Made by a program: the position numbers and the translations under genes. Shown here in pieces: positions 9,596 through 19,399 of a stretch of 41,976 bases of DNA (position 1 is its first letter; each line of letters begins with the position of its first letter). Origin of the DNA: JBLIRR01 sp049472395 (GTDB lineage: Bacteria > SZUA-182 > DTGQ01 > JBLIRR01); the NCBI GenBank assembly GCA_049472395.1, contig JBLIRR010000051.1:1-41976 (forward strand), read 5' to 3'. The notes below the pieces were generated by a model that did no database searches, was not told the DNA's origin, and worked only from the letters and a program-made list of their open reading frames with translations.

Positions 9596-11053
9596 CTAAT
9601 TCCACCCTTTGGGGAGTTTGAATTCTAAAGATGGAGGACCTATATTCGAACCAGAAAAATCATAGCCGTTATCCTTAATGAGCTTCCATCTTTTAATGCT
9701 GCTTCCCTTAGAAATAAACTTAAATGAATTGCAGTCTAATCCCACATATTTTATAGCCAACGCATCTACACAAACAGGATTGAATCCACCGAAAATCATT
9801 GAGGTGGTGACGGCATCGCCATTCATTGGCGCAGCGCCCTGCTGTGAAATAATGCCATCAATAAGACCAAAGTTGTGTCTTTGTGGTATATCCTGCATTC
9901 GGCCCTCTTTATCCGCATATATTGCTATTCTGTTTAAATCAAGAATAGTACGCCAAATGGTATCATTCCCTTTCCAATTGCCATGTTCTATGTGTTGTCC
10001 GACCAATACTCCCTTTTTCTGTAACCAATCCCGCAATGATTTAATGCCGGGCAATTTATGTAACTGTATACATTTTTTAAGTTTCGTATAGGACTTTCGC
10101 GCAAAAACATAATGTGATGCAGGATAATATGGAAATGAATCCCCCATAGGTGGCGGACCTGGGCGGTGATGGGGCATACAATTCTTTTCATAGACCATGC
10201 CGACCATATTTTTCAAGGTCAAAGACATCCCCGCTTTACAGTGGCTTTTCATTTTTGCCACATTAATAATTACATCTGCGTTCAATATCGTTTTTGATAT
10301 GATGTATCTATGAGTAGCCTGATTATGATAATCATCTGTTGCGCTTTTTCCTATATATTTGGGATTTATATGATCCACAGTCGGATCAGCTAAGGTATAG
10401 TAATGAATATCAGGATTTTCATCGAATTCAGCAAATAAACTATCTTTGCCAAGATCAATTGTCACATACCCAAGAGGATCGCCCTCTGAATCCTCATAAC
10501 AACAATCACTATTATTATTTTCATGTAAGATTCGTGGCCTAAGATCAAGGATTGTAATACCGTTATAGCCCCTTTTGGTAAGTTCATCGGCCATTTTTTG
10601 AATACCGGTAAACTCCATTAAAACATTAAAATCAGCCCGTTGTATAGGATTATCCGCGATAATAATAGACCCTTTTCCATCTAAAGCTAAATATACATAA
10701 TCAATAATAGGCCTCAGCATAGAGCCGTGTGTAATGGTGCTATATAAAAAATTATCACCTAAATAATGCCTATGAGTCACAAGATTTGGCTTTATTAAAA
10801 CATTATCTCCCTGTTTCACAATATCTTTGAAAGGATTCCATTGAGAAGTTCCGATATTTTCCGGATCTAATCCCAATTTCATTAAAAGTTCCCTTACCAT
10901 TGGGTATACCTTATTGTTTCTATTAATACTTTTAATGAAAGGTAACTCAGGATATATTTCGGGAGGATCAAATGGAACTTCAAGACAATAATGTGTAACA
11001 AATTGATTATGAATATATGAAGCTTTATTTGAGAAAAAAGTATGGTCTTTCAT
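9596..11053 (-). CDS. DUF362 domain protein
   Basis: This 485-residue protein matches DUF362 by its early VLIKPNLV segment, the IIIADNP segment, and the later INVAKMKSHCKAGMSLTLKN motif, followed by a central GLIDGIISQQGAAPMNGD block and FGGFNPVCVDALAIKYVG near the end. DUF362 proteins are poorly understood. Many carry ferredoxin domains, but none is seen here, as there are no clustered Cys. The ATG overlaps the stop of the GT9 gene as ATGA, so translation is coupled. DUF362 members appear in some surface-glycan loci, and this one sits directly before the asparagine-synthase-like gene. I cannot assign a reaction. Confidence 0.8.
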   Translation of the reverse strand: MKDHTFFSNKASYIHNQFVTHYCLEVPFDPPEIYPELPFIKSINRNNKVYPMVRELLMKLGLDPENIGTSQWNPFKDIVKQGDNVLIKPNLVTHRHYLGDNFLYSTITHGSMLRPIIDYVYLALDGKGSIIIADNPIQRADFNVLMEFTGIQKMADELTKRGYNGITILDLRPRILHENNNSDCCYEDSEGDPLGYVTIDLGKDSLFAEFDENPDIHYYTLADPTVDHINPKYIGKSATDDYHNQATHRYIISKTILNADVIINVAKMKSHCKAGMSLTLKNMVGMVYEKNCMPHHRPGPPPMGDSFPYYPASHYVFARKSYTKLKKCIQLHKLPGIKSLRDWLQKKGVLVGQHIEHGNWKGNDTIWRTILDLNRIAIYADKEGRMQDIPQRHNFGLIDGIISQQGAAPMNGDAVTTSMIFGGFNPVCVDALAIKYVGLDCNSFKFISKGSSIKRWKLIKDNGYDFSGSNIGPPSLEFKLPKGWN

Positions 11054-12162
11054 CTTTGCATATTGTCTTCAAGGGTAGGATGTATATTATGTAATAGCTT
11101 AGTTGCCACATCATGCACCTCATCAACAGTAATATGTTCTATTTTCTTCTTTTTAATTACAATATGTTGGCTACCATAAGGCCCTGTGGCCAACTCATTG
11201 CTTCGTCCCCCGAATAAAGCAATGATAGGAATATTAAACAGTGTGGCAATATGCATTAATCCGGAATCATTGGATATGAACATCTGACAAAAATGTATCG
11301 CGCATATAGTGCCATCCAATGTGAACTTTCCTGTTACGTTAATAGGCATACATGATACGCTCCCGATAATCCTCGATGCCAAATTCTTTTCTTCAGGGCC
11401 GCCAAATACCAATATCTGCACATTTCTTTTCTTATTTAATTGATTTATTAAATGTGCAAAATTTTCCGCAGGCCATCTTTTAAATGCCCATGTTTCCTTG
11501 CAGCCCGGATGAATGCCTATTGTAATTTTGTTATTTACATACCCTAAATTTTTTAATATGTTTGCCACCCTATCCAATGTCCTACCAGGCAACCTCACAC
11601 TCTTTCTTAATTTTTTTATAACTGGAACATCAATCAATGATAGTAATGATAAATTAGAAAGAGCATTATTCATACTGGAATCAATCCCTGCCCTTTTATT
11701 AAAAAGAAGATCATAGTTCCTATATTCTTCTTTATGGGGCGTATTATGTTTAATACGAATAGGGATTCTCAAGATTATTGGCAAAAAAGCATATCTAATT
11801 AAATTTGATGGTAATGCTCCAATATAATAGTTGAATTTCAGTCGCTCTAATTTGTAGATTGATTTTATTACATGTGCTAAATTGAAAATTTTATATTCAA
11901 TAATAAAATAATCTTTGATATCAGGACAAAAGTATGCAACTGCGGCAGTTAATCTGTTCACTAGTGCGTAAACTTCAAAACCATCCACGCTTAATGCGTG
12001 AATCATCGGCAATGCAAGAATAGAATCCCCTATTCCGGAATTTATTTGGACTAAAATCTTTTTATTAATCCGCCTGCTATCCTGTCTTTCCAGATGAGAT
12101 TTAAAAAAGAGATTAAAAACAATAAAGGTAAAAGATTTAACCACTCTTTTAGGAAAGACCAT
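11050..12162 (-). CDS. GT9 heptosyltransferase-like enzyme
   Basis: This protein has the ADP-heptose:LPS heptosyltransferase (GT9) pattern: VQINSGIGDSILALPMIHAL at the N-terminus, IGIHPGCKETWAFKRWPAENF in the middle and FISNDSGLMHIATLFNIPIIALFGG near the C-terminus, which forms the nucleotide-sugar pocket. A TTG at 12207 would lengthen it by 15 residues and overlap the preceding gene, but the ATG at 12162 has GGGG five bases upstream and is the better start. It acts in the cytoplasm and may add a heptose or another sugar to the glycan. No heptose biosynthesis genes are seen here, so the donor is open. Confidence 0.82.
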   Translation of the reverse strand: MVFPKRVVKSFTFIVFNLFFKSHLERQDSRRINKKILVQINSGIGDSILALPMIHALSVDGFEVYALVNRLTAAVAYFCPDIKDYFIIEYKIFNLAHVIKSIYKLERLKFNYYIGALPSNLIRYAFLPIILRIPIRIKHNTPHKEEYRNYDLLFNKRAGIDSSMNNALSNLSLLSLIDVPVIKKLRKSVRLPGRTLDRVANILKNLGYVNNKITIGIHPGCKETWAFKRWPAENFAHLINQLNKKRNVQILVFGGPEEKNLASRIIGSVSCMPINVTGKFTLDGTICAIHFCQMFISNDSGLMHIATLFNIPIIALFGGRSNELATGPYGSQHIVIKKKKIEHITVDEVHDVATKLLHNIHPTLEDNMQR

Positions 12163-12199
12163 GCTATCCCCATTATGGGAAATATCTCTAATCTTATTA

Positions 12200-13396
12200 T
12201 TAAACAACCTGATACTTTATTAAACTTTTAAGTAAACACTTTTTTATAGTATAAAATTTGGCCTTTTTCTCTAAGCTAGATCCCATTGTTAAGTAAGACA
12301 TATGTAAATCTTTATGCGCAGAAATAAACTCATTGTATTTATTTAATAAATCAACACGCAGCTTAATAACCGCTGGGACATTATGCTTTGACACACAAGA
12401 AAAATATTTTTGGTTTCGTACAAATAAGTTGTCTTTTGTGCCAATTAATAATAATAAAAGTATCAATTCCTTGGGAAGGGTAATGATTGATAAGTCATTC
12501 ACATGCCGTGCTATCTTTTTTTGTGCCTTAAATCGCAGTTTCTTTAGAAAAAAAAAGGGATTTCTTACGGTACTTATGCTGCTTTTGCTATCACCATTAT
12601 ATTTTATAATTTGTAACGAATTTGGATAAATATAATAAGCTTCCGGATGTTCATTACAAATATTGTCTATTCTAAATAAATTTTTTGATCGTAAAGCAAG
12701 ATTATTAATAATTTCTAATAATACATTTACTCCTTCGTATAAAGCAGAATATGTATTTTTAATTTGTTCATCCTTTGAAAGAGAAAACCAGGATCTTCGC
12801 AGAGACCCTATTTGGATTATAAATTTATCCCATCCATTGCCTTCACAGGTATCTATAACCTTATTCATCAAAGAAATATTATGCTTGATGGAATTTAATT
12901 TAAGAAGCATCTTTCTTAAACTAATGCTATTCCCGCATGTGGTCTGATATATAATATCGCTCAACCGCCCAATCGCTGCTTCATAGCATAAGAGCGCGCA
13001 TAATTGAAGATTATCTAAAGATAATTCAGGTTCAAGAAATTGATAATTTTTCCCAGTAAGTTTCCTTATATTATTCGCATAAAAAAAATAGGGAAGATAC
13101 ACAAAGAGATCTTCTGAGATAATAAATGGAGGATGTATAAATAAATACTGATTTAATGTAGTTAAAAAATCATTATCTTTGGATGATAAAGCCTCGTTCT
13201 CTTTAAGAACAAGGACCAAATCCAGATCTGATATCCCAGGATCATTTATGCCCCCTATTTGATAAATAGCTGAAACAGTTGGGTGTGTACGGAAATACTT
13301 TACGAATTCCTGAATATTCTGTTCATATTTCTGTAAAGCTATTTGCTGGGGGAAATCTATAAATGTAAGATTATCAGTATTCAAGCTTACTGGCAT
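12200..13396 (-). CDS. Nucleotidyltransferase-like protein 1
   Basis: This 398-residue protein contains a DNA polymerase-beta-type nucleotidyltransferase signature near residues 40-65: YQIGGINDPGISDLDLVLVL, with GG followed by a DxD metal pair. The rest is helical and not recognised. It overlaps the upstream nucleotidyltransferase-like gene by 23 bases. A GGA five bases before the ATG supports the start. Such enzymes transfer NMP, or act on aminoglycoside-like sugars. In this locus it may modify a sugar or carrier, but that is inference. The rest of the gene carries no transmembrane segments. Confidence 0.6.
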   Translation of the reverse strand: MPVSLNTDNLTFIDFPQQIALQKYEQNIQEFVKYFRTHPTVSAIYQIGGINDPGISDLDLVLVLKENEALSSKDNDFLTTLNQYLFIHPPFIISEDLFVYLPYFFYANNIRKLTGKNYQFLEPELSLDNLQLCALLCYEAAIGRLSDIIYQTTCGNSISLRKMLLKLNSIKHNISLMNKVIDTCEGNGWDKFIIQIGSLRRSWFSLSKDEQIKNTYSALYEGVNVLLEIINNLALRSKNLFRIDNICNEHPEAYYIYPNSLQIIKYNGDSKSSISTVRNPFFFLKKLRFKAQKKIARHVNDLSIITLPKELILLLLLIGTKDNLFVRNQKYFSCVSKHNVPAVIKLRVDLLNKYNEFISAHKDLHMSYLTMGSSLEKKAKFYTIKKCLLKSLIKYQVV

Positions 13397-14558
13397 TAAG
13401 TCCGCTTAATTTGAAAAGATATATTGTAAAATCATACATTTCATGTAACAAATTGGGATTAAATAGTTTATGACATAATGGATACTTCTGGTATATCAGC
13501 CTAGCCACATATGGAAATAAGAGAGGATTCTGTTTATTAATTATTTTCATAATCGTATTTTTATATGAAGAAGTAAATTGCCTCCAATTTTTTCGAATTG
13601 AGCTTACCTTCTGCACGCATTGCCATTCCTTATCGCCAATCCTTTTTCTTAATACTTCAAATGATTCTTTTTTAGAAACATATTCTCCTTTTAATTGTAA
13701 AAAAAGTACGGGCAGTATCATAAAATGACTTAAAAATCCTTTCAAATAATATAAAGAGTTGAGTCTATTAACATCCTTAGTAGCATAACGACGGATTATT
13801 TGAATAGACTCTAAAAAACGAAGTTCAATTTCGTCTTTAGAATCTCTAATTGAAAAAACCAGATTCATTCCTTGCCCCAAAATACTTGTTGATAATCTAA
13901 TAGCTGGCAATGGCAAAATAGCCTGGTTATAGCATTTCAAATCTGTTTCCATTAAAAAAAAATGGCCATGATGTTGTAAGGGATCAAACTCATATAAGAA
14001 TTTATTGCTTTTAATAAAAAGCCTCGCTAATTTTTTTATTTCTTTGGCATTTTCTAAAACTTCTTTTTTAATTATAAAGAGCGTATCTAAATCGCTGTAT
14101 TCTGTATAATCCATAGAGGACACACTGCCATGTAAATACCCATCCACAAGATATTGTGCTAAATTTGTTGTGGTATATTCGCATAATCTATTAATAGGGG
14201 CTAATTTAGGTCCGATGAAAATTATTTTATTATATTTTTGAGATATATTAATATTTGCCTTTTTAAGTGCATATGTAGTATCATTCACATTTTCATTGAA
14301 CCATTTTATTGAATTGGCTAGAATACAATTTAATGGATCCGAATATTTTATATTACAGGTACTGCATAAAATCTTTTTTGATATTGTAAGCTCCTGATTT
14401 ACATCTCTATGAAATTTATTAATAATTGGATAAAAAATCTTACTTAAATTTGATAAATAAGTACCACTAAAATATAGTGTAAGAAGCCTGTGTATTCTAT
14501 CTTGAATATAGCACAGTTCATACAGGTCCAAAGGCTTTCTATCACGGTACATATTCAT
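13374..14558 (-). CDS. Nucleotidyltransferase-like protein 2
   Basis: This 394-residue protein has a nucleotidyltransferase signature around residues 148-172 (DGYLHGSVSSMDYTEYSDLD), with GS followed by the DxD metal pair. The N-terminal 140 residues contain a Cys pair (CSTC) and are not recognised. The C-terminal part is helical. It is not closely similar to the next gene, but both share the fold signature and nearly equal length, suggesting an old duplication or a heteromer. The ATG at 14558 lacks a strong ribosome binding site; a second ATG lies two codons later. Substrate unknown. Confidence 0.6.
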   Translation of the reverse strand: MNMYRDRKPLDLYELCYIQDRIHRLLTLYFSGTYLSNLSKIFYPIINKFHRDVNQELTISKKILCSTCNIKYSDPLNCILANSIKWFNENVNDTTYALKKANINISQKYNKIIFIGPKLAPINRLCEYTTTNLAQYLVDGYLHGSVSSMDYTEYSDLDTLFIIKKEVLENAKEIKKLARLFIKSNKFLYEFDPLQHHGHFFLMETDLKCYNQAILPLPAIRLSTSILGQGMNLVFSIRDSKDEIELRFLESIQIIRRYATKDVNRLNSLYYLKGFLSHFMILPVLFLQLKGEYVSKKESFEVLRKRIGDKEWQCVQKVSSIRKNWRQFTSSYKNTIMKIINKQNPLLFPYVARLIYQKYPLCHKLFNPNLLHEMYDFTIYLFKLSGLNASKLEY

Positions 14559-14570
14559 TAAACTTTACTT

Positions 14571-15587
14571 TCAATAAGTTACTTGAGAATTTTCTTCCAT
14601 TTTCTTTTTATATTGGATTTTTCGTACATCGTCCGATAATACCAATATAGATTTCCTTGTTTTATTAATAATCTTAAATCCTTTATTGCCAATTAAAGAC
14701 GAAAATAGATAAATATACACATTTAATCTAAAAGGATTGTATACAATAGATTTCCAGAACCTATTTTTGGCTAATCCCATGTTGTTTTCCTTTAAATAAT
14801 TCTTACCTGCATAAAAATAATAACCTGCGATTAAGCGTTTTTTATTCTTCTTTATAATTGGATTATCATTATATTTTTCTAACAATATCCTCAAGCATTT
14901 CAAATAGTAATATTCTCTTTCCTTTGCAGGGCTCCTTCCCAGTCTATTAGCAGGTATATGTTGCCTTACCATAGTTAAAGGTTCTTTTATTCCATATATT
15001 TTATATTTCATTGCTATTCTTATTGAAATTTCCCTATCTTCAGACATTTTAAGGGAGGTATCAATATAGCCAACTTCCTCAAAACAAGTCTTTCTAAGTA
15101 ACCATGTCTGTAAATAACCACACATAGCCTTCCATAATATAACTTTTTGGGGAATATAACCCGATAGAAATTGTTGCGAACTAAAAGCTACCCTAATGAA
15201 TTGGCCATTGCTATTGCAGTAGGCAATATTGCTATAGACTAAAGCTATATCTTCATACTGATTTAAAATCTTTACTTGTTGTTCTAATTTTTGAGGCAGC
15301 CACATATCATCAGAATCAAGAAAAGCAATATATTTTCCCTTCGCATTTTTGATGCCTGTATTCCGCGCTGCGGCGACCCCCTGGTTTTCTTGATAAATAT
15401 ATTTTATTCTATTATTATAATTAATAAGTATTTTTTTTGTATTATCAGTCGAGCCATCGTCAACAATAATTATTTCAATATCATGATATGTTTGCGATAG
15501 AACGCTATCTATAGCATGCGTAATAAATTGTGATCTGTTATAGGTTGGTATGATTACACTGACCTTTGGATTTTTACTGCTTTTCAT
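14571..15587 (-). CDS. Glycosyltransferase family 2
   Basis: This 338-residue GT-A enzyme starts with VSVIIPTYNRSQFITHAIDS and has VDDGSTDNT, AAARNTGIKNAKGKYIAFLDSDD (the DxD-type metal/nucleotide site), and a conserved WLLRKTCFEEVGYIDTSL region. It is an inverting GT2 of the type found in most O-antigen and capsule loci. Its ATG overlaps the stop of the sulfatase-like gene as ATGA. It is a paralogue of the enzyme at 16942-17883 (both share the SVIIPTYNR and FLDSDD/FHDSDD cores, the IYGIKEPL segment, and C-terminal NPFRLNVYIY / YPFKLKVYKY segments). Acceptor and donor are unknown. Confidence 0.9.
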   Translation of the reverse strand: MKSSKNPKVSVIIPTYNRSQFITHAIDSVLSQTYHDIEIIIVDDGSTDNTKKILINYNNRIKYIYQENQGVAAARNTGIKNAKGKYIAFLDSDDMWLPQKLEQQVKILNQYEDIALVYSNIAYCNSNGQFIRVAFSSQQFLSGYIPQKVILWKAMCGYLQTWLLRKTCFEEVGYIDTSLKMSEDREISIRIAMKYKIYGIKEPLTMVRQHIPANRLGRSPAKEREYYYLKCLRILLEKYNDNPIIKKNKKRLIAGYYFYAGKNYLKENNMGLAKNRFWKSIVYNPFRLNVYIYLFSSLIGNKGFKIINKTRKSILVLSDDVRKIQYKKKMEENSQVTY

Positions 15588-16945
15588 TTAGAATCTATAT
15601 AACCCAAACTTATTAAACGTTTCTTTATTTCTTTATCATCTATTTTTTCTTCAATAGCATCCTTAGATCTAAAATTTTCATAAAATTCTAGATTGTATTT
15701 CAGCAATTCTGATACCTTCTTTTTTTCTTTTTTCAAATAATTTTTTTTCTCATTGGGATCTATCTTTAAATTAAAGAGGTGAGAAGCTTTTGGATTTTCA
15801 GCACTATGATCCGTGATTAATTTCCAATTTTTATATATACAGGATATTTTCCATGGTATAGATTTGCTCCTTCCACAAGAAAAAACCGGATAATGATCAG
15901 ATTCCGAATTAAATAGGTTTTCTTTTCCTTGAAAATCATTGGGGATATGTATATTTAAATGGTTAAGTATTGATGGAAATAGATCAATATGACTTATATT
16001 CTTTAAATATATTTTTTTATTTTTTTGATTAGACAGTTTGATGATCAACGGCACTTTTATTAGCTCATTGTAAATATTAGCGGCCGCATGCTCAAAAGAA
16101 TCATGTTCCATGAAGGCATCACCATGGTCAGAAGTTAAAATAATGATTGCATCATCATACCATCCCTCATCCTTAAGCCAGGAAAATAATATATTTAAAT
16201 TGTAGTCAATATAATTAACACACGCTAGATAAAGTTTTTTAACTATTTCTAAATCTTTAATATTTAGGTCTTTTTTCTTCTGATGTATATTCTCTTTATT
16301 CATATAAATTCTTTTCGCTTTAATAATATCCCTCCAATATCTTAGACTGGAATCATCCGGATGAAAGCTCTTTGGGGGTTTTAATGTTCCATGCGTATCC
16401 ATAAAATGCAACCACATAAATATATTTTCACTTTTTTTCAGTGACTTAAGTCTTTCTATTGCAAATGATACGATCTTATAGGAATCGACTCCAGGAAGCT
16501 TATTTAGAAAAATTGCCTTGCTGTAAGAGATAAATTTCGTGATAATATTCTGCTTCTTTCCATTCAAAAATGGAGAATCGAAAGATTTTTTGTATATATT
16601 TGAATCTGAAATAAAATCATAAAATTTATTAAAACCAACATTGTAGTTAAAATAAGATGTTAAATATGGATTAGCAGCTTGGATTCCAATAGTTTTATAA
16701 CCCTCATTTTGGAATATATTGGCAATACTAGGTCTGCGAACATCGAACTTGTTGTTTGGCTGACTAATGCGGTAATATGAGCCTAAAAGAGAGGGAAAAG
16801 AAAATGGTGTTCTATTCCCCGTAGCATATGCATTTTTAAATATATGGGAGTTATCAGAAAGGCGGGATATAGTAGGTGTATAGGAATTTGAGTTAAGAAT
16901 ATAATCATGTCTTAGACAGTCAATGGTTATCAAAAGGATAATCAT
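15584..16945 (-). CDS. Sulfatase-fold enzyme with Thr/Ser active site
   Basis: This 453-residue protein of the alkaline phosphatase/sulfatase superfamily has a metal ligand in LITIDCLRHDY at the N-terminus, TGNRTPFSFPSLL at the nucleophile position, MDTHG in the middle and LTSDHGDAFMEHD for the second metal site. The CxPxR formylglycine motif of true sulfatases is absent. A Thr/Ser at that position is typical of phosphoglycerol or phosphoethanolamine transferases and other phosphodiester enzymes. No transmembrane helices or signal peptide are seen, so it is probably cytoplasmic. It is flanked by two GT2 genes with 4-base overlaps on both sides. It may add or remove a phosphate-linked group from the glycan (inference). 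Confidence 0.75.
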   Translation of the reverse strand: MIILLITIDCLRHDYILNSNSYTPTISRLSDNSHIFKNAYATGNRTPFSFPSLLGSYYRISQPNNKFDVRRPSIANIFQNEGYKTIGIQAANPYLTSYFNYNVGFNKFYDFISDSNIYKKSFDSPFLNGKKQNIITKFISYSKAIFLNKLPGVDSYKIVSFAIERLKSLKKSENIFMWLHFMDTHGTLKPPKSFHPDDSSLRYWRDIIKAKRIYMNKENIHQKKKDLNIKDLEIVKKLYLACVNYIDYNLNILFSWLKDEGWYDDAIIILTSDHGDAFMEHDSFEHAAANIYNELIKVPLIIKLSNQKNKKIYLKNISHIDLFPSILNHLNIHIPNDFQGKENLFNSESDHYPVFSCGRSKSIPWKISCIYKNWKLITDHSAENPKASHLFNLKIDPNEKKNYLKKEKKKVSELLKYNLEFYENFRSKDAIEEKIDDKEIKKRLISLGYIDSK

Positions 16946-17883
16946 TTGTATTTCCTCTTAATTTTATATTTTTTTATAATCATTAGACATCTCACACTGA
17001 TAAATGTGGCAATGAAATATTTATATACCTTTAATTTAAATGGATAATGTATAATCGAATTACGCATTTTTAACCGCGCTTTAGTAAGATTCATTTCTTT
17101 AAAATATCGTATGCCTACTAAAAAATAATAATGTGAAATCACCTTTCTTTTAGTCCTTTCATCCACCAGTGATCCACTCTCTCTGAAAGTTTTATTGAGA
17201 AATTTAAACCAATAATATTCACTTAATTCTGCTGATTTCCCAGAAGTTCTTGGTAAAGCATGAATTCTATTAAGATAGAGAGGTTCTTTTATTCCATATA
17301 TTTTATATATCCTTGCTATTTTTAGTTCCATTTCTCTACCTTGCGCCATCTGAAAGTCTTCATCGAAATATCCTAATGTGTCAAAACAACTCTTCCTAAT
17401 TAACCACGTGGCCAGAAGACAGGGTGTGTCAGCTAAAAGGCATTCCTTAAAAGCATAACCAGAGACAAACTTCGTGGGCTCAAATCCCACTTTTAAGTAC
17501 TTCCCATTATTATCAATATAGATTATATTAGTATATACTAAGGCAATATCTTTATGATTTATTAAAATATCAACTTGTTTCTCTAATTTTTGAGGCAGCC
17601 ACAAATCGTCAGAATCATGAAAAGCAATATAATCACCCTTTGCAGCTTTAATTCCCGTATTTCGTGCTGCAGAGCCGCCATGATTTTCTTCATGGCGAAT
17701 ATACCGAATTCGAGTATCTTTAATTTTTTTTACAATTTCTTCTGTATTATCTGTTGAGCAATCATCGACAACGATAATTTCAAAATTCTTATAGGTCTGT
17801 TCCAACACGCTTTTAATAGCTTCATCCAATAGCTTGGCGCGATTGTAAGTTGGAATTATTACACTTACAAATATCTCTTCATT
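16942..17883 (-). CDS. Glycosyltransferase family 2
   Basis: This GT-A glycosyltransferase is paralogous to the one at 14571-15587: VSVIIPTYNRAKLLDEAIKS, VDDCSTDNT, ARNTGIKAAKGDYIAFHDSDD, then WLIRKSCFDTLGYFDEDF. An ATG at 17937 would add 18 residues with no ribosome binding site. The ATG at 17883, with a GAGGG upstream and an N-terminus matching its paralogue, is the better start. Its stop overlaps the ATG of the next gene as ATGA. It probably adds one residue to the repeat unit from a UDP- or GDP-sugar. Confidence 0.9.
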   Translation of the reverse strand, partial: NEEIFVSVIIPTYNRAKLLDEAIKSVLEQTYKNFEIIVVDDCSTDNTEEIVKKIKDTRIRYIRHEENHGGSAARNTGIKAAKGDYIAFHDSDDLWLPQKLEKQVDILINHKDIALVYTNIIYIDNNGKYLKVGFEPTKFVSGYAFKECLLADTPCLLATWLIRKSCFDTLGYFDEDFQMAQGREMELKIARIYKIYGIKEPLYLNRIHALPRTSGKSAELSEYYWFKFLNKTFRESGSLVDERTKRKVISHYYFLVGIRYFKEMNLTKARLKMRNSIIHYPFKLKVYKYFIATFISVRCLMIIKKYKIKRKYK

Positions 17884-18112
17884 CATTTTGAGGTAGCATC
17901 CCTCTTTTTTTATTCCTGCTAAATAACCGCTATACATATAAATAATTATATATCATAAATACTAAGGAAATATTTTCCTTTTTTAATATAATTTGACAAT
18001 TTTAAAAATATAATACAAATAACTATTAAAATTTGTATTTTATTGGATTACAATTTTATGAATAGTTAAATTAATAGGATGGATAGATTCAAAATAAATA
18101 ATCCAGATCAAA

Positions 18113-19399
18113 TTAATTAAATTTTGCTTCATTGATGGCCATGTAATTATTACAAGCGATATGATAAGGACTATGATTATATTTCGTAATATATTCTAAA
18201 AATTTATCAATAGTTCTTTCCTCTGAAAACTGCTTAGGATCAGGACAAAGATATCTATCAAGTCCTTTTCTCAAAATTACTGTATTAAAAAATGCTTTAA
18301 GGCCTTTTACTACGTCATCTTCTTTTTGGCCAAGCAACCCTGGATGCTCCCTGCCAACAATATCAGCTATTGTGCCATTCTTAGGAGAAAATAATAGCAA
18401 CGGCTTACCAGAAATTGCATAATCGCAAAATTTAGAAGGCAAAAAAATACCCTCTTGTAACACGGCCTCAATAAGCAAGAGTGCATCTGCATTTTGCATC
18501 TCTTCTAAGCTATTTTCATATGACACTGTGCTTTGAAATTTAACTATATCTGCGAATTCCGACTTTGCAATCTCTTTGCGCTCATATTCTTTCACTTTAC
18601 CTAAAAACCGTAATTCCACATCAAGAATTAAGGAAGTATAACTTTCGATAGCTTTTTTAAAACATCTTATAAATATATCCATGCTTCTTCCGGCATGAAT
18701 CCTTCCCGCATGAAGGATAACTAGTTTCTTTTTTTCAAAAATACTTAGGCTACGTTGTTTTGCACTATAACCAATGTGGGGTAGAATTATGTTATTCTTA
18801 TATTTAATACCGAATTTTTTTTCTATATAAAGTAAAAGCCTCTTGGACGGGAACATCACAAATGTTGCATCAGATAATGTTTTTCTCATTATTTTTTCCC
18901 TCCAAAATTCCATATACTTAGATTTTTTGTTATTATAAGGCGGAGGATAAAGAGAACTAGGGTATGGATCGTTTAAGGCTGCTATCCAGGGCACACCATA
19001 CTTCTTATAGAGCGACCATCCAACAAACAAACTCTTATCTGCAACATCTCTTGATACAATAAAATCATATGGATTTATTTCATGTTTTTTCTTTGCCAAA
19101 GCTAGCGCTGAAAGACCCCAAAATGATGCACCTGGGTTCATATTATTTATCTTTATAATAAAATTTTTAATTTTTTGTTTAGTTGTACTTAGTGGAGATT
19201 TTAAATATATTATATTTGAATTATTATTAAAGATATTCCATATGTATGAATTATCTATTCGCCATCCACCATTATTTCCAGTTGTGATAACGTCAACGTC
19301 ATGGCCATGGGCGATAAGTGCCTTGGTAAATTTGCCCACACAAATTGATTCCGGTGATAGAATAGGAGGGAATATTGTTGAAGTTAAAAGAATTCTCAT
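18113..19399 (-). CDS. Glycosyltransferase family 4
   Basis: This 428-residue GT-B enzyme has an N-terminal MRILLTSTIFPPILSPES, a HGHDVDVITTG segment and a C-terminal domain with KLVILHAGRIHAGRSMDIFI and NADALLLIEAVLQEGIFLPS followed by KFCDYAISGKPLLLFSP, a layout of the WbpE/WlbH-like GT4 group. The acidic pair in the donor pocket is Glu (LIEA...QEG). A 175-base AT-rich gap follows, longer than most junctions here, and a 137-base gap precedes it, so this gene may be on a separate transcript or simply be loosely spaced. Confidence 0.82.
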   Translation of the reverse strand: MRILLTSTIFPPILSPESICVGKFTKALIAHGHDVDVITTGNNGGWRIDNSYIWNIFNNNSNIIYLKSPLSTTKQKIKNFIIKINNMNPGASFWGLSALALAKKKHEINPYDFIVSRDVADKSLFVGWSLYKKYGVPWIAALNDPYPSSLYPPPYNNKKSKYMEFWREKIMRKTLSDATFVMFPSKRLLLYIEKKFGIKYKNNIILPHIGYSAKQRSLSIFEKKKLVILHAGRIHAGRSMDIFIRCFKKAIESYTSLILDVELRFLGKVKEYERKEIAKSEFADIVKFQSTVSYENSLEEMQNADALLLIEAVLQEGIFLPSKFCDYAISGKPLLLFSPKNGTIADIVGREHPGLLGQKEDDVVKGLKAFFNTVILRKGLDRYLCPDPKQFSEERTIDKFLEYITKYNHSPYHIACNNYMAINEAKFN

